Shown here one piece after another: positions 43,643-52,692 of a DNA stretch of 64,000 nucleotides. Each line of letters begins with the position of its first letter. The first letter of the stretch is position 1. Below the pieces are notes generated by a model. That model worked only from the letters and a program-made list of their open reading frames with translations. It searched no databases and was not told where the DNA came from. Origin of the DNA: Treponema sp. (lineage in GTDB: Bacteria > Spirochaetota > Spirochaetia > Treponematales > Treponemataceae); the NCBI GenBank assembly GCA_017550685.1, contig JAFZOJ010000134.1, forward strand, positions 54,715 through 118,714, given 5' to 3'. The position numbers were made by a program, and so were the translations under genes.

Positions 43643-45024
43643 CTTCTACCACCCTTACCTATCATAGCGGAAAAATAAATAAAAAGTAACATGCAAAAGC
43701 CAATTACCATCATAATTATACTGAAAAAACTGATATTATATGAAGTACTGTCCGTATATCCGGCATTAAAATCTCTGCCCTGTTTTTTGATTACGGCTTC
43801 TATCGAGTTAAAATCCAGGGAATCGATGCCGTCGTAAACTCTGTTTTTAAAGGCCTGGTCATACTTGAGCACCTGATCATATCTTGTAATTTCATTATTC
43901 TGGTCGGTAAATCTAGGGTAAACTACAGTTTCTGTTTCATCATCACTTACATTGAGCGATTTATATGGGCTTGTAAATACATTCCAGTTCCAGCGGTAGT
44001 AATCTTCTACGCCGGGCAGCCGTTCATCTGCGTGAGAAGAGTTACCCGGCAAAAGGATATTTTTGTCTCCCGAAGAAGTTATGCCGGTCAGGAAATTCCC
44101 AAATGCAAAATAAGCAATTATAAGCACGCATGAAACAGTAATTACAGGCAGTGCCTTTTTTACCTTAGCGTTATAAAGCTTAACATTTCTTGCTGTACGG
44201 ATGAGCACCGGCTGGAAAGGATATTTTGAAATTCTTTTTGTACGTACAAAGTGTGTAAGGTAAGCCATGCAGAAAGAGCCTGCCGCAACAAGTATGAAAA
44301 TAAAACCTGATAAAACTCCTGCAGAAAAAGAAGTTACAATACTTATTCCAAGGGCTGCAAAAAGAATGTATTCGTGCAAAAACTTTTTTACAGCTCCCTT
44401 ACGTTTATACATGTTTGTAAAAAGCAGGATTGCAAGCTCAAGAATAATTGCCGCAATTGCCGCTGCATGAAAAGCATTGCAGGTAATGTATGCCACAGGA
44501 AGTATGCTGGACATAAAAAACAAAAGCTTGTTCTGTGCAAAAACTGTAAGTATGATTACCAGCACAAAAAAGATAACCGGCAAAAGCCACATATAAGGAA
44601 TGCTTGCATCAAGTCCTGCTTCATACCCTGCTTTTTGAATTGCACCCAAAGCCTTGTCTATGCCTTTTTCGCAGTAGGAAGGAATATAATAAAGCATGTA
44701 CTTTCCAGTGCTGTCATAAAAATAATTCTGGCGCAAAGCAAGATAGCGGTTTGAAATGTCGTTCAGGTTTACACGCAGCATTGACTCTTCGATGGAATTT
44801 TTTTTGAGCATAATTGGAACGCGCTGATTGTCCAGAGAAACATAATCTTTAATTCCGTTTTGATCAAAAATATTGTTTACAAGTGTAAGAGGTGCATTGT
44901 TCTGTATGTAAAGGATTTTATAGTCGTTCCAGTTTGTTCCCTTTGGCATTGAACGCAGCAAAAACGTCAATAGCAGGGTTAACAATATAACAAATACACA
45001 GCCAAGTTTTTTTAATAATTCCAT
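43639..45024 (-). CDS. Unknown multi-TM protein leading the Rnf-like genes
   Basis: 461 residues. TM1 at ~7-24, an extracytoplasmic domain (~25-140, FDQNGIKDYVSLDNQRVPIM, YYIPSYCEKGIDKALGAIQK), six or so TMs between ~143 and 325, a second extracytoplasmic loop (~325-430) and a last TM at ~435-455. I do not recognise the family. Its stop overlaps the rnfC-like start by ATGA and it starts 3 bp after the DUF212 gene, so it is a firm member of this operon and a likely extra subunit or maturation factor. Confidence 0.75.
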   Translation of the reverse strand: MELLKKLGCVFVILLTLLLTFLLRSMPKGTNWNDYKILYIQNNAPLTLVNNIFDQNGIKDYVSLDNQRVPIMLKKNSIEESMLRVNLNDISNRYLALRQNYFYDSTGKYMLYYIPSYCEKGIDKALGAIQKAGYEAGLDASIPYMWLLPVIFFVLVIILTVFAQNKLLFFMSSILPVAYITCNAFHAAAIAAIILELAILLFTNMYKRKGAVKKFLHEYILFAALGISIVTSFSAGVLSGFIFILVAAGSFCMAYLTHFVRTKRISKYPFQPVLIRTARNVKLYNAKVKKALPVITVSCVLIIAYFAFGNFLTGITSSGDKNILLPGNSSHADERLPGVEDYYRWNWNVFTSPYKSLNVSDDETETVVYPRFTDQNNEITRYDQVLKYDQAFKNRVYDGIDSLDFNSIEAVIKKQGRDFNAGYTDSTSYNISFFSIIMMVIGFCMLLFIYFSAMIGKGGRR

Positions 45025-45027
45025 TTT

Positions 45028-45510
45028 TTATTTTAATAAAGACATTGAAAGACCAATAAGTCCTCCAAAAAGTGCACCCAGCAATACCTGAATTGGAGTG
45101 TGTCCATTAACCTCTTTAATTGGTGTATAGTTTTCGATAAGTCCGTTCTTTTCGAGCAGCCTGCCAAATTCATTCAGCTTTTTTGCGTGAATACCATTTG
45201 ATCTTCTTACTCCAACGGCATCTCTCATTGTGATAAATGCAAGCATTATGGACAGAATAAATATACTTGAAGAAACACCTTCTTTTATTCCTACAGAAAC
45301 ACAAACTGCCATAACAACAGCAGAATGGCTGGAAGGCATACCGCCTGTTCTCCAGATCATACTTTCGAGCAGGATTTTGAATGATTTGATTCGTCCGTAA
45401 ACAAGTTCAATTATTGTTTTTAAAAACTGGGCACCAAGCCAGCTGAATATTCCGGAAAGAAGAATAGGATTAGTTAAAAAATTGATAAAAGAACCTGTAT
45501 ATGCTTTCAT
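45028..45510 (-). CDS. Divergent PAP2 family protein (DUF212)
   Basis: 160 residues, four TMs. Signature WRTGGMPSSHSAVVMAVCVS near 52-71 and MRDAVGVRRSNGIHAKKLNE near 94-113, diagnostic of the DUF212/divergent PAP2 family, membrane proteins related to acid phosphatase/vanadium haloperoxidase enzymes; function unproven. AAGGAT lies 6 bases before the ATG. First gene of the eight-gene Rnf-like operon and divergent from the rluC-like gene. Confidence 0.9.
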   Translation of the reverse strand: MKAYTGSFINFLTNPILLSGIFSWLGAQFLKTIIELVYGRIKSFKILLESMIWRTGGMPSSHSAVVMAVCVSVGIKEGVSSSIFILSIMLAFITMRDAVGVRRSNGIHAKKLNEFGRLLEKNGLIENYTPIKEVNGHTPIQVLLGALFGGLIGLSMSLLK

Positions 45511-45559
45511 ATTATCCTTTTAATTAACTTATATTCTATCATTTATATGCAAAATTTAC

Positions 45560-45565
45560 TATACT
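45560..45565 (+). promoter_or_regulatory. -10 box for the rluC-like gene, leaderless layout
   Basis: TATACT ends six bases before the ATG at 45572; no ribosome binding site lies between. Confidence 0.45.
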
Positions 45566-45571
45566 TTTATT

Positions 45572-46555
45572 ATGGAATTCAAGGAATTTACCTGTGCTAA
45601 GGATGATGACGGAAAACGACTCGACAAGGTCATAAGACATATAATTGACCAGTCTACCCTTGCCCTCATTTACAAAAGCATCAGAAAAGGCCTTGTAAAG
45701 ATAAACGGAAAAAACTGCAAGCCCGAAAACAGAATTGCACAGGGTGATGTTATAAGTATTGCAGCATTTCTTCTGGAAGAGTCGACCGGAAATGATAAAG
45801 AGCCTGAAAAAACTGAAAATATAAACAAGATAAACAGCCAGATAGACCAAATCCGAGTATTTGAAAACGAACATATCTTGGTTCTTAATAAAGAAAGCGG
45901 AATTAACGTACATTCTTCTACAAAAGAGGATGTTTCGCTTCAGACTCTGGTTGAAAAATACTACAAACTCAATTTTACCAACCAATCTTTGACCTTTGTA
46001 CCCGGCCCGCTCCACAGAATAGACAGATTTACAAGCGGTATTGTTTGTTTTGCCAAAAGTACACAGTGTGCGCACTGGTTTACCGCTGCCATGAAAGATC
46101 ATAAAATCAAAAAACAGTATGCAGCGCTTGTCCAGGGTGACGCTATGAGTATTAGTCCAAGCCAGACCTGGAAGGATTATCTTTTAAAGCCTGAAGAAAA
46201 TGAAGCGTCAGGTGCTTTTCACACTGTAAAGGTTTATGCAGAGGATGATAAGGAGCGCCCGAAAGACAGTAAGCTTTGCATAACCACGATAATTCCTCAA
46301 AAAAGCGTTGTTTTGGGTAATTCAACCGCCACTTTGTGCCATTTTGACATAGAAACAGGCCGCCAGCATCAGATAAGGGCTCAGTCAGCATTCCACGGGT
46401 TCCCGTTGTTGGGAGATACAGCCTATGGTGCAAAAAAGATACAGGAAAACGACGGACATTTTTATTTGTGCGCATATAAACTTGAGCTTCCACAAAATGA
46501 ACTTGGCATTCCGCAAAATATAACAATTGCACTACCCAAGGTTTATGATATATAA
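45572..46555 (+). CDS. rluC: RluA-family 23S rRNA pseudouridine synthase
   Basis: 327 residues. N-terminal S4 RNA-binding domain (~8-70, DDGKRLDKVIRHIIDQSTLA), then the catalytic motif HRIDRFTSGIVCFAKS near 147-162 with the essential Asp, and ETGRQHQIRAQSAFHGFPLL near 263-282, typical of RluC/RluD. It converts uridine to pseudouridine in 23S rRNA; whether RluC- or RluD-type cannot be fixed from the sequence. The ATPase gene follows after 10 bp. Confidence 0.9.
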   Translation: MEFKEFTCAKDDDGKRLDKVIRHIIDQSTLALIYKSIRKGLVKINGKNCKPENRIAQGDVISIAAFLLEESTGNDKEPEKTENINKINSQIDQIRVFENEHILVLNKESGINVHSSTKEDVSLQTLVEKYYKLNFTNQSLTFVPGPLHRIDRFTSGIVCFAKSTQCAHWFTAAMKDHKIKKQYAALVQGDAMSISPSQTWKDYLLKPEENEASGAFHTVKVYAEDDKERPKDSKLCITTIIPQKSVVLGNSTATLCHFDIETGRQHQIRAQSAFHGFPLLGDTAYGAKKIQENDGHFYLCAYKLELPQNELGIPQNITIALPKVYDI

Positions 46556-46565
46556 TTATTCATAA

Positions 46566-47510
46566 GTGAAAACAGATATACTTCAGTCAATCAGGCAGAA
46601 ATTTTCTCCAACCACTGTTTATGCCCTCGTAGGCGAAAGCGGTACAGGTAAAAGCTTTAGATCCAAGCTGCTTGCCGAACAATACAATATAAATGCAATA
46701 ATTGATGACGGCCTTTTAATTCAGGATGAAAAAATTATGGCCGGCCACTCTGCCAAGCGCGAAAAAACCTATATGGGTGCTGTAAGACGTGCCCTTTTTG
46801 ATGACAAGGAACACCGCGATTCAGTTGCCAAGGTACTCAAAAAATCCAGATTTAAGAAAATCCTTATTCTGGGTACTTCAGAAAAAATGGTAATGAAGAT
46901 TGCACTGAGGCTTCAGTTACCCCAGCCTGCCAAAATCATACACATCGAAGACATTGCAACCCAGGAAGAAATAGAAATTGCCGCTAAATCACGCCAGGTA
47001 GAAGGAAAACACGTAATTCCGGTGCCTTCGATCGAGGTAAAGAAAACCTATCCTCAGATTTTTTCCAATTCCATGCACGACTTTTTTTCACGCGGACCAT
47101 TCAAAAGCAAAAATAAAAAAGGCAAGCTTCTTGAAAAATCAATTGTTCAGCCAGAATTTTCTAAAAAAGGACGTGTTGAAATCTCGGAAGCAGCCCTGAC
47201 CCAGATGGTTATGCATTGCGTTGCAGAATGCTCCCCAGATGTAAAGGTAAAGAAAATTGCAATTAAAACAGATGCACGCGGCTACAAGCTTGTAGTTACA
47301 ATCGATGTACCGTTCGGCACCCAGCTTACAGGTAAGGTTCACAAGCTCCAGCAGTATATAATTGACAAAATAGAAACCTATACAGGCATCCTCATAGAAG
47401 AAGTAAGCATTGTAATTGATAAAATTACCAAGGTCGAAACTTCTACTGACCTGGAAAAGAAAAATAAAGCAAACATGACAAGGATTTCTCTTGCCCGTAA
47501 CCACGAATAA
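46566..47510 (+). CDS. P-loop ATPase fused to Asp23/Gls24-like domain
   Basis: 314 residues from a GTG start. Walker A GESGTGKS near residues 23-30, a Walker-B-like hydrophobic strand ILILGTS near 100, then a linker and a C-terminal Asp23/Gls24 (DUF322)-like domain (~200-300): VEISEAALTQMVMHCVAECS, YKLVVTIDVPFGTQLTGKVH, GILIEEVSIVID. The combination is unusual to me; Gls24 proteins normally stand alone. A TATAAT overlaps the rluC stop, but read-through from rluC is likely. Cytoplasmic; function unknown. Converges with pcnB with no gap. Confidence 0.82.
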   Translation: MKTDILQSIRQKFSPTTVYALVGESGTGKSFRSKLLAEQYNINAIIDDGLLIQDEKIMAGHSAKREKTYMGAVRRALFDDKEHRDSVAKVLKKSRFKKILILGTSEKMVMKIALRLQLPQPAKIIHIEDIATQEEIEIAAKSRQVEGKHVIPVPSIEVKKTYPQIFSNSMHDFFSRGPFKSKNKKGKLLEKSIVQPEFSKKGRVEISEAALTQMVMHCVAECSPDVKVKKIAIKTDARGYKLVVTIDVPFGTQLTGKVHKLQQYIIDKIETYTGILIEEVSIVIDKITKVETSTDLEKKNKANMTRISLARNHE

Positions 47511-48587
47511 TTATTTTTTAGGCTGAATTCTAATAGAAACACCCAGACTGTTCATAACAGACTTTACCGCATATTCAAGTTCCCTTCTCTGAGGGTTCAT
47601 AGGTAATACAAAATTGCGGCATTCTGTCCAGGTTTTAGCATAAAGCTCAGAAGCAGAATACTTTCCCTGAATCTCTTTTTTCCAGTCTGTAAGTGTCGTT
47701 ACAAAATCATAGATTAAATAATAAAGCTTTTTGCCAAGCCTTGCCTGAGGATCTTTTTGATTAAGCTGGTCAAGCTTTTCCATATTTTTGATAAAGCTTA
47801 CTTCTATGTTTTTGCGTTCATAAAGCATGGCAGAAACCGAAGGAAGGATATACATAAATACGTCAGTTTCAATAGCCTCTGAAAAAATGCGTGAAGCGTG
47901 AACATTGTTGATGATTTTTAAAAGCTCTTCTGTAATTCTCGAAGGAGAAACCTGTCCAAGCAAAGAGGCCGACTGCTTGATTTTATGGCGCAGATTAAAG
48001 GTCATTTTTGCATCAGTAGTGGCAGAATACTTTACAGCACGGAGCATGCGGACCGGGTCGTCCACAAAGATTGTATCTAGAGGAATTACGGGGCGCAGAA
48101 TGTGTTTTTTAATGTCTCTTACCCCGCCTACATAATCAATTATCTGTTCAAGATGAGGATCATAATAAAGCGCATTCATCGTAAAGTCGCGGCGCAGAAC
48201 ATCCTGTTCAATTGTTCCAAAGTCGTTACCTACAGAGCCTTCTACATTAGAGCGGAAGGTACTTACTTCAAAAATCTTGGAACCAAATACAACATGAACG
48301 AGTCGGAAGCGGCGGCCTATAATTCTTGAGTTTCTGAAAATGCGCTTGATTTTTGAAGGTGTTGCATCTGTAACAATATCAAAATCTTTTGGAACGTTAC
48401 CGACAAGAAGATCCCGCACGGCTCCACCAACTACATAAGCGGTAAAGCCTGCATCTCTAAGTCTATTTACAATCTGCAGGGCATCTGGGTCAATTTTCTT
48501 ATTTGTTATAAAATGCTCTGTCTTAGTATAAACAACGGCCTTCTTTATAAGCTTGCCGTTTCCATCAGTTCCGTAACGATACAACAC
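47511..48587 (-). CDS. pcnB: Poly(A) polymerase I-like nucleotidyltransferase
   Basis: 358 residues from a GTG at 48587. Class II nucleotidyltransferase motifs: YVVGGAVRDLLVGNVPKDFD near 51-70, the PAP-type block IIGRRFRLVHVVFG near 88-101, LRRDFTMNALYYD near 135, and FVDDPVRMLRAVKY near 177. The RRFRLVHV form favours poly(A) polymerase over CCA-adding enzyme. A TATTAT box lies nine bases before the GTG, again a leaderless layout. The C-terminus is shorter than E. coli PcnB. Confidence 0.88.
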   Translation of the reverse strand: MLYRYGTDGNGKLIKKAVVYTKTEHFITNKKIDPDALQIVNRLRDAGFTAYVVGGAVRDLLVGNVPKDFDIVTDATPSKIKRIFRNSRIIGRRFRLVHVVFGSKIFEVSTFRSNVEGSVGNDFGTIEQDVLRRDFTMNALYYDPHLEQIIDYVGGVRDIKKHILRPVIPLDTIFVDDPVRMLRAVKYSATTDAKMTFNLRHKIKQSASLLGQVSPSRITEELLKIINNVHASRIFSEAIETDVFMYILPSVSAMLYERKNIEVSFIKNMEKLDQLNQKDPQARLGKKLYYLIYDFVTTLTDWKKEIQGKYSASELYAKTWTECRNFVLPMNPQRRELEYAVKSVMNSLGVSIRIQPKK

Positions 48588-48608
48588 AATGGAGTCATAA
48601 TATTCTTT

Positions 48609-49574
48609 TTAGACCAATTTATCAAGCATGTTTATAATATCTTTTTCTACCTGTTCTTTGTCTGTTTCGTTTAAGATTTCGTGTCGGTCGCCAGGATATT
48701 CCTTTATGGTAACGTTCTTCATTCCAAGCTTTTCATAACACTTTGCAAGTGCTCTTGGTGTTTTACCGTAATCTCCGACAGGATCTTCAAGACCGTACAA
48801 AAGATAAACCGGCAGGTCTTTGTCAATTTTTGCCATGTTTGATTTTTTGTGGATTGTCTTAAGACCGTGCATCATATCGCAGAAGAAAGATATTTTAAGA
48901 TGAATATTGCTCCAGGCGTCGTTTGCATGAAGGTCCAAAATAGTTTGATCCTTAGTAAGCCAGTCTACAGGAGATGTGCGTACCTTAATGCGCTTGTTGT
49001 AGGCACCAAAAGCAATTCCTTCGAGCATTGGAGATTCCTTGTTTCCGCCGCAAAAGAACTTTATAAGTCTTGCAAAAATACCGCCAAAACCGATCAAAAG
49101 TGGTCTTGGACCTGCAGTACCAATAAGGAAACAGGCTTTGATTTTACCGTGAAAGCGCTCAATATAAGACTGAGCCACAAAGGAACCAAAGCTGTGAGCC
49201 ATTAAGAAAACAGGTTTCCCAGGATATTGAGCTATCAGATCATCCATAATTTCATCAACATCATTTACAGCAGTTTCAAAACCATTCTTGTCTGCAAGCT
49301 TACCAAAGTCACCGTTTCCGTTTTTGATAGATATTTCTGCAGTGCGGCCGTGACCTCTCATATCAAAAGCATTAAAAACATAGCCGTTTTCTGAAAGTAC
49401 AGAACCAAAGCGGTCATATCTCATGGAATGCTCTGCAAGTCCATGATTAAAAACAATAATACCCTTAATCTGTGGTGGTTCTTCGGGTTTTGCAGGATCA
49501 GAATCCGGAATCCATCGGTTAATCCAGTGTTCAAAGCCGTCTTTGGTTTTAAAAGAAAAAGATTTTAATGACAT
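48609..49574 (-). CDS. Alpha/beta hydrolase, monoglyceride lipase/lysophospholipase type
   Basis: 321 residues from ATG 49574 (MSLKSFSFKTKDG), preceded by GGAGC 8 bases upstream. A longer open frame to 49883 is rejected: it crosses a REP hairpin (giving the tell-tale IPKQVRND string) and the opposite-strand rumA-like gene. Motifs: IVFNHGLAEHSMRYDRFGSV near 45-64, AFDMRGHGRT near 78, nucleophile elbow LMAHSFGSFVAQSY near 124-137, and a late acid/His pair (YGLEDPVGD, PGDRHEILNE). Likely hydrolyses lysophospholipids or monoacylglycerols. Confidence 0.9.
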   Translation of the reverse strand: MSLKSFSFKTKDGFEHWINRWIPDSDPAKPEEPPQIKGIIVFNHGLAEHSMRYDRFGSVLSENGYVFNAFDMRGHGRTAEISIKNGNGDFGKLADKNGFETAVNDVDEIMDDLIAQYPGKPVFLMAHSFGSFVAQSYIERFHGKIKACFLIGTAGPRPLLIGFGGIFARLIKFFCGGNKESPMLEGIAFGAYNKRIKVRTSPVDWLTKDQTILDLHANDAWSNIHLKISFFCDMMHGLKTIHKKSNMAKIDKDLPVYLLYGLEDPVGDYGKTPRALAKCYEKLGMKNVTIKEYPGDRHEILNETDKEQVEKDIINMLDKLV

Positions 49575-49591
49575 AGTAAAGCTCCAGTTTT

Positions 49592-49620
49592 TGTCATTCC
49601 GAACTTGTTTCGGAATCTCA
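49592..49620. repeat. REP-like hairpin, ATTCCGAA type
   Basis: CATTCCGAA-CTTG-TTTCGGAATC between divergent genes. The same hairpin recurs at 63603-63623. Translated in one frame it gives IPKQVRND, which explains the false extension of the hydrolase reading frame. Confidence 0.75.
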
Positions 49621-49624
49621 TAGA

Positions 49625-49633
49625 TGATAAAAT
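49625..49633 (+). promoter_or_regulatory. Extended -10 box for the rumA-like operon, leaderless layout
   Basis: TG-A-TAAAAT ends seven bases before the ATG at 49641. This placement decides the start: the in-frame upstream ATGs (49605, 49632) overlap or precede the promoter. Confidence 0.5.
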
Positions 49634-49640
49634 GTTCCTT

Positions 49641-50861
49641 ATGGAAACTGCGACAGTTCATACAGAAAAAATGGTTTTTGGCGGAAATACGATTGCTAAA
49701 ATCGATTCCAAAACTGTATTCATTCCCTATGCCCTGCCGGATGAAACTCTTTCTATAAATATAGTACAACACAAAAATGATTATGACAACGCAGAAATTA
49801 TAAAAATAATCAAAGCCTCTGAACACAGAAAACAGCCTGAATGCGAATATTATGGAATCTGCGGCGGCTGTAATATGATGCACATAGATAATGAGTACCA
49901 GCGTGAATTAAGAAAGCAGATGCTATGTGATTCTTTTAAGGCAGAAAAAATTGATATACCGGGTCAGATTCAGGCAGTTTACGGTCCGGATTTTTCCTAC
50001 AGGGCAAGATTCCAGCTTACAAACGGCGGATTATGCCGCAAAAACGGAAACGAAGTTATTGAAATAAAAAAATGCCTTTGTGCCGAAGACCAGATAAACT
50101 CTTATCTGGAAAGTACACCTTTTGCCAAGCGGCCCCAGGGACGCACCCATCTTTTTGCAAGCTCAAGGCTAAGCGGAGATGAAAAGGTAAAAATCACTCA
50201 GGAAGAGAAAACTGTTCAAAAAAGCAGACAGTTTGATAAATATTCTAAAAAATTAAAGATTAAAGAAAACCATTATTTTGCGGGCACGGTCGCTTCTCCG
50301 CAGAATACGGTACAGGTGCAGCTTGCAGATAAGACTATAAGCTTTGATGTTCGCGGATTTTTTCAGTCAAATCTTTATGTTTTTGAAAAGGTTTTGAACA
50401 TCATAAAAGACACACTGCCCGGCGGTAAGAATATCCTTGACCTTTATTCAGGCTGTGGTTCCATCTCGGTTTTTCTTGCAGACAAATATGAAAACGTTGT
50501 ACTTGTTGAACATAACCGCGATGCCCTTGTTTTTGCAGAACAGAATATGGCCGGTAAAAAACATGTAAGCTACGGCTTGAGCGGTGCTAAATGGGTGCAG
50601 ACCTGTGCTTCTTCCTGCCCTGCTTTTGATGCCTGTGTTGTAGATCCGCCTCGTTCCGGAATGGAAAAAGAAGTGCTTTCGTATCTGTGCAAAAGTAATA
50701 TTCCGCTGGTTTTGTATCTTTCGTGCAATCCGTCTACACAAAACCGCGACTGCTCTTGCCTTATAAAAGCCGGCTATAGCATAAAGCAATTATATCTTCT
50801 GGACTTTTATCCAAACACAAGCCATATAGAAAGTCTTGCCATACTGGAGAAAAATGTATGA
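49641..50861 (+). CDS. RumA/TrmA-family uracil-C5 RNA methyltransferase
   Basis: 406 residues from ATG 49641 (METATVHTEKMVFGGNTI). TRAM-like N-terminus (~1-55), an iron-sulfur cysteine set CEYYGICGGCNMMH near 67-80 with a further C near 95, then a SAM-binding domain: ILDLYSGCGSISVFLAD near 268, VVDPPRSGMEKEVLS near 334, and the catalytic cysteine region VLYLSCNPSTQNRDC near 356. It methylates uridine in rRNA (or tRNA) using SAM. Overlaps the next gene start by ATGA. Confidence 0.93.
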   Translation: METATVHTEKMVFGGNTIAKIDSKTVFIPYALPDETLSINIVQHKNDYDNAEIIKIIKASEHRKQPECEYYGICGGCNMMHIDNEYQRELRKQMLCDSFKAEKIDIPGQIQAVYGPDFSYRARFQLTNGGLCRKNGNEVIEIKKCLCAEDQINSYLESTPFAKRPQGRTHLFASSRLSGDEKVKITQEEKTVQKSRQFDKYSKKLKIKENHYFAGTVASPQNTVQVQLADKTISFDVRGFFQSNLYVFEKVLNIIKDTLPGGKNILDLYSGCGSISVFLADKYENVVLVEHNRDALVFAEQNMAGKKHVSYGLSGAKWVQTCASSCPAFDACVVDPPRSGMEKEVLSYLCKSNIPLVLYLSCNPSTQNRDCSCLIKAGYSIKQLYLLDFYPNTSHIESLAILEKNV

Positions 50862-52618
50862 AACGACATTACGTTTTGTCAGTGATTTTATTTATATTCC
50901 TTACGATACCGCTCTTTGCAGGAGAAGGCATTGAATTAAATAATCTTAATTCAACCTGGAGCCGTGTACTTCCGGGCAAGCCTATGTGCGAACCTCAGAT
51001 GACTTCTAAAGGCTTTGCCGTAATCACAGACGCAAAAAACCTTATGTCCTTTACAAGCAGCGGAAGCCTAATTTACGAAAAGCCTCTAACCAGATCAACC
51101 AACGCATTTTTTGGTGTACTCAATCATGACTTTGTAGCAGTAATTACAAACAATTCCAAAAAAATTACAATGCTCAATCCCGACGGAAAAGAGCTCTGGA
51201 GCATAAACGAAGATTTTAAAATAACAGATAAACCTTTTTCGGGACGCGACGGAAGATTTTTTGTACGCGGACAGGACACCCTCTGCTGCTACGGAATTAC
51301 AGGAATACGCAAATGGAAAATTCAGACTCCTGTTCAGTCCAAAACTGCAGTTCAAGAGCTTACAGACGGAAGCCTTGTCGTATTCTTACAGCAGCTTGAC
51401 CAGGGAAAAACACAGGCTCTCAGAATTACACCTTTCGGAGAAATTGTAGAACAGATTACTTTTGCCGGAGAAGTAATACACGCACTTACAACCCCACAGG
51501 GTATTCTTCTTGTTTTTACAGACGGTACAAGCGGACTGTTTGAACTTGCACAGAATAAATCTGTTCACAAATGGCTTTTCAAAAAAGAGCTTGGCAAAAA
51601 AACTAATTCAGACTTTTTCATTCTTTCGCAGGATAAGACAGAAGTTATTTACGTAAACATCAAGACCGGCAATGTAGAAATTGATTATATCAACCTCGAA
51701 GATGGCTCTGTAAAAAACTCGTTTACAATTGATGAAGGAATTACTCCGACATATGGCTGGTACAACAGCTCGGGAGTTTTCATTGCCGACTCTAAAAAAG
51801 CCTGCTTTTATAACAACATGGGCCGTTACATTTGGAGTGGTAAAATGCCCGATAAAAAAAGCCCTGTTAAAGTTTCGTGGACTTCTTTTACCACCGACAA
51901 CTGCTTTTTGCTTTTCTGTTCCGACTGGAGCATTTACGCATTCCAGACTGCAATTGCACCTGCAAAAACAGACAGCAGCAAAAAAAATTCAAATACCAGA
52001 CCTTCTTACAAAGAGCATTATGTAATTGATACAACCCTGCTTGAGCTTTCGTTCCCAATGCCTTTGGACAAGGAGCTTTTAAAATCAGAAAGAAATCAGA
52101 TTCTGCTCAACGGAAATTACGGAACAACAGAACGACAGTATGCATCCGAGCTTCTGTCAGTCTGTACAGCCTACAAAAATGTAATTTCGAGTATGGACTT
52201 TGGAAGTAGAAAAGAAAAATCAATTTTCCAGACCGACGCCGCAGGACTTGAAAAGCTTTTATCACAGTTCGGGTTGTTCTGTACTGATACTTTCTGTGAA
52301 TATACCGCATATTTTTTAAGGCACGAAGCAGACCGTACAGTGCTTCATACCCTGCTCTACGGCATTTCCATAAACGGTTATGATCCTGACGGTAAGATTA
52401 TGGACAGTCTTGAATACCTGGCAAGAAACATTTCTCCAAAGGACGAAAACCTGCTTAAGGATTTGTGCAATGCAGTTTTGTCAGTCTGCAATACAATGGG
52501 AACTCAGGCCGTAGACCCTCAGGGCCGCGATACACTATCAGTTCTTATGTATCCAAAATACACTTCCATCATCCGGGATTACGCAAGAAACACAATGAAA
52601 AAACTTGTTGGTAAATAA
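50858..52618 (+). CDS. Exported beta-propeller (PQQ-like) protein
   Basis: 586 residues. Signal peptide MKRHYVLSVILFIFLTIPLFA then GEG. The mature N-terminal ~350 residues have spaced W-containing blades (NPDGKELWSIN, GITGIRKWKIQTP, NNMGRYIWSGK), typical of PQQ-like/WD-like propellers. The C-terminal ~200 residues are helical (RNQILLNGNYGTTERQYASE onwards) and resemble nothing I know. Periplasmic. Translationally coupled to the methyltransferase (ATGA), an odd pairing. Precedes the P83/100 homologue by 74 bp with its own promoter between. Confidence 0.78.
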   Translation: MKRHYVLSVILFIFLTIPLFAGEGIELNNLNSTWSRVLPGKPMCEPQMTSKGFAVITDAKNLMSFTSSGSLIYEKPLTRSTNAFFGVLNHDFVAVITNNSKKITMLNPDGKELWSINEDFKITDKPFSGRDGRFFVRGQDTLCCYGITGIRKWKIQTPVQSKTAVQELTDGSLVVFLQQLDQGKTQALRITPFGEIVEQITFAGEVIHALTTPQGILLVFTDGTSGLFELAQNKSVHKWLFKKELGKKTNSDFFILSQDKTEVIYVNIKTGNVEIDYINLEDGSVKNSFTIDEGITPTYGWYNSSGVFIADSKKACFYNNMGRYIWSGKMPDKKSPVKVSWTSFTTDNCFLLFCSDWSIYAFQTAIAPAKTDSSKKNSNTRPSYKEHYVIDTTLLELSFPMPLDKELLKSERNQILLNGNYGTTERQYASELLSVCTAYKNVISSMDFGSRKEKSIFQTDAAGLEKLLSQFGLFCTDTFCEYTAYFLRHEADRTVLHTLLYGISINGYDPDGKIMDSLEYLARNISPKDENLLKDLCNAVLSVCNTMGTQAVDPQGRDTLSVLMYPKYTSIIRDYARNTMKKLVGK

Positions 52619-52630
52619 TAAAAACCGTGT

Positions 52631-52671
52631 TATAATATATGATACAACATTGTCGGACTTGATCCGACAAT
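52631..52671 (+). promoter_or_regulatory. -10 box and REP hairpin in the P83/100 leader
   Basis: TATAAT at 52631-52636 precedes the hairpin ATTGTCGGA-CTTGA-TCCGACAAT (52649-52671). The hairpin would sit in the untranslated leader, 10 bases before the AAGGTGG ribosome site (52681-52687) of the gene at 52693. Confidence 0.55.
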
Positions 52672-52692
52672 CCAAATTTAAAAGGTGGAAAT

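Noticed and set aside
45539..46102. 187-residue ORF opposite the rluC-like gene
   Set aside because: Antisense shadow; the plus-strand frame has clear S4 and pseudouridine synthase motifs.
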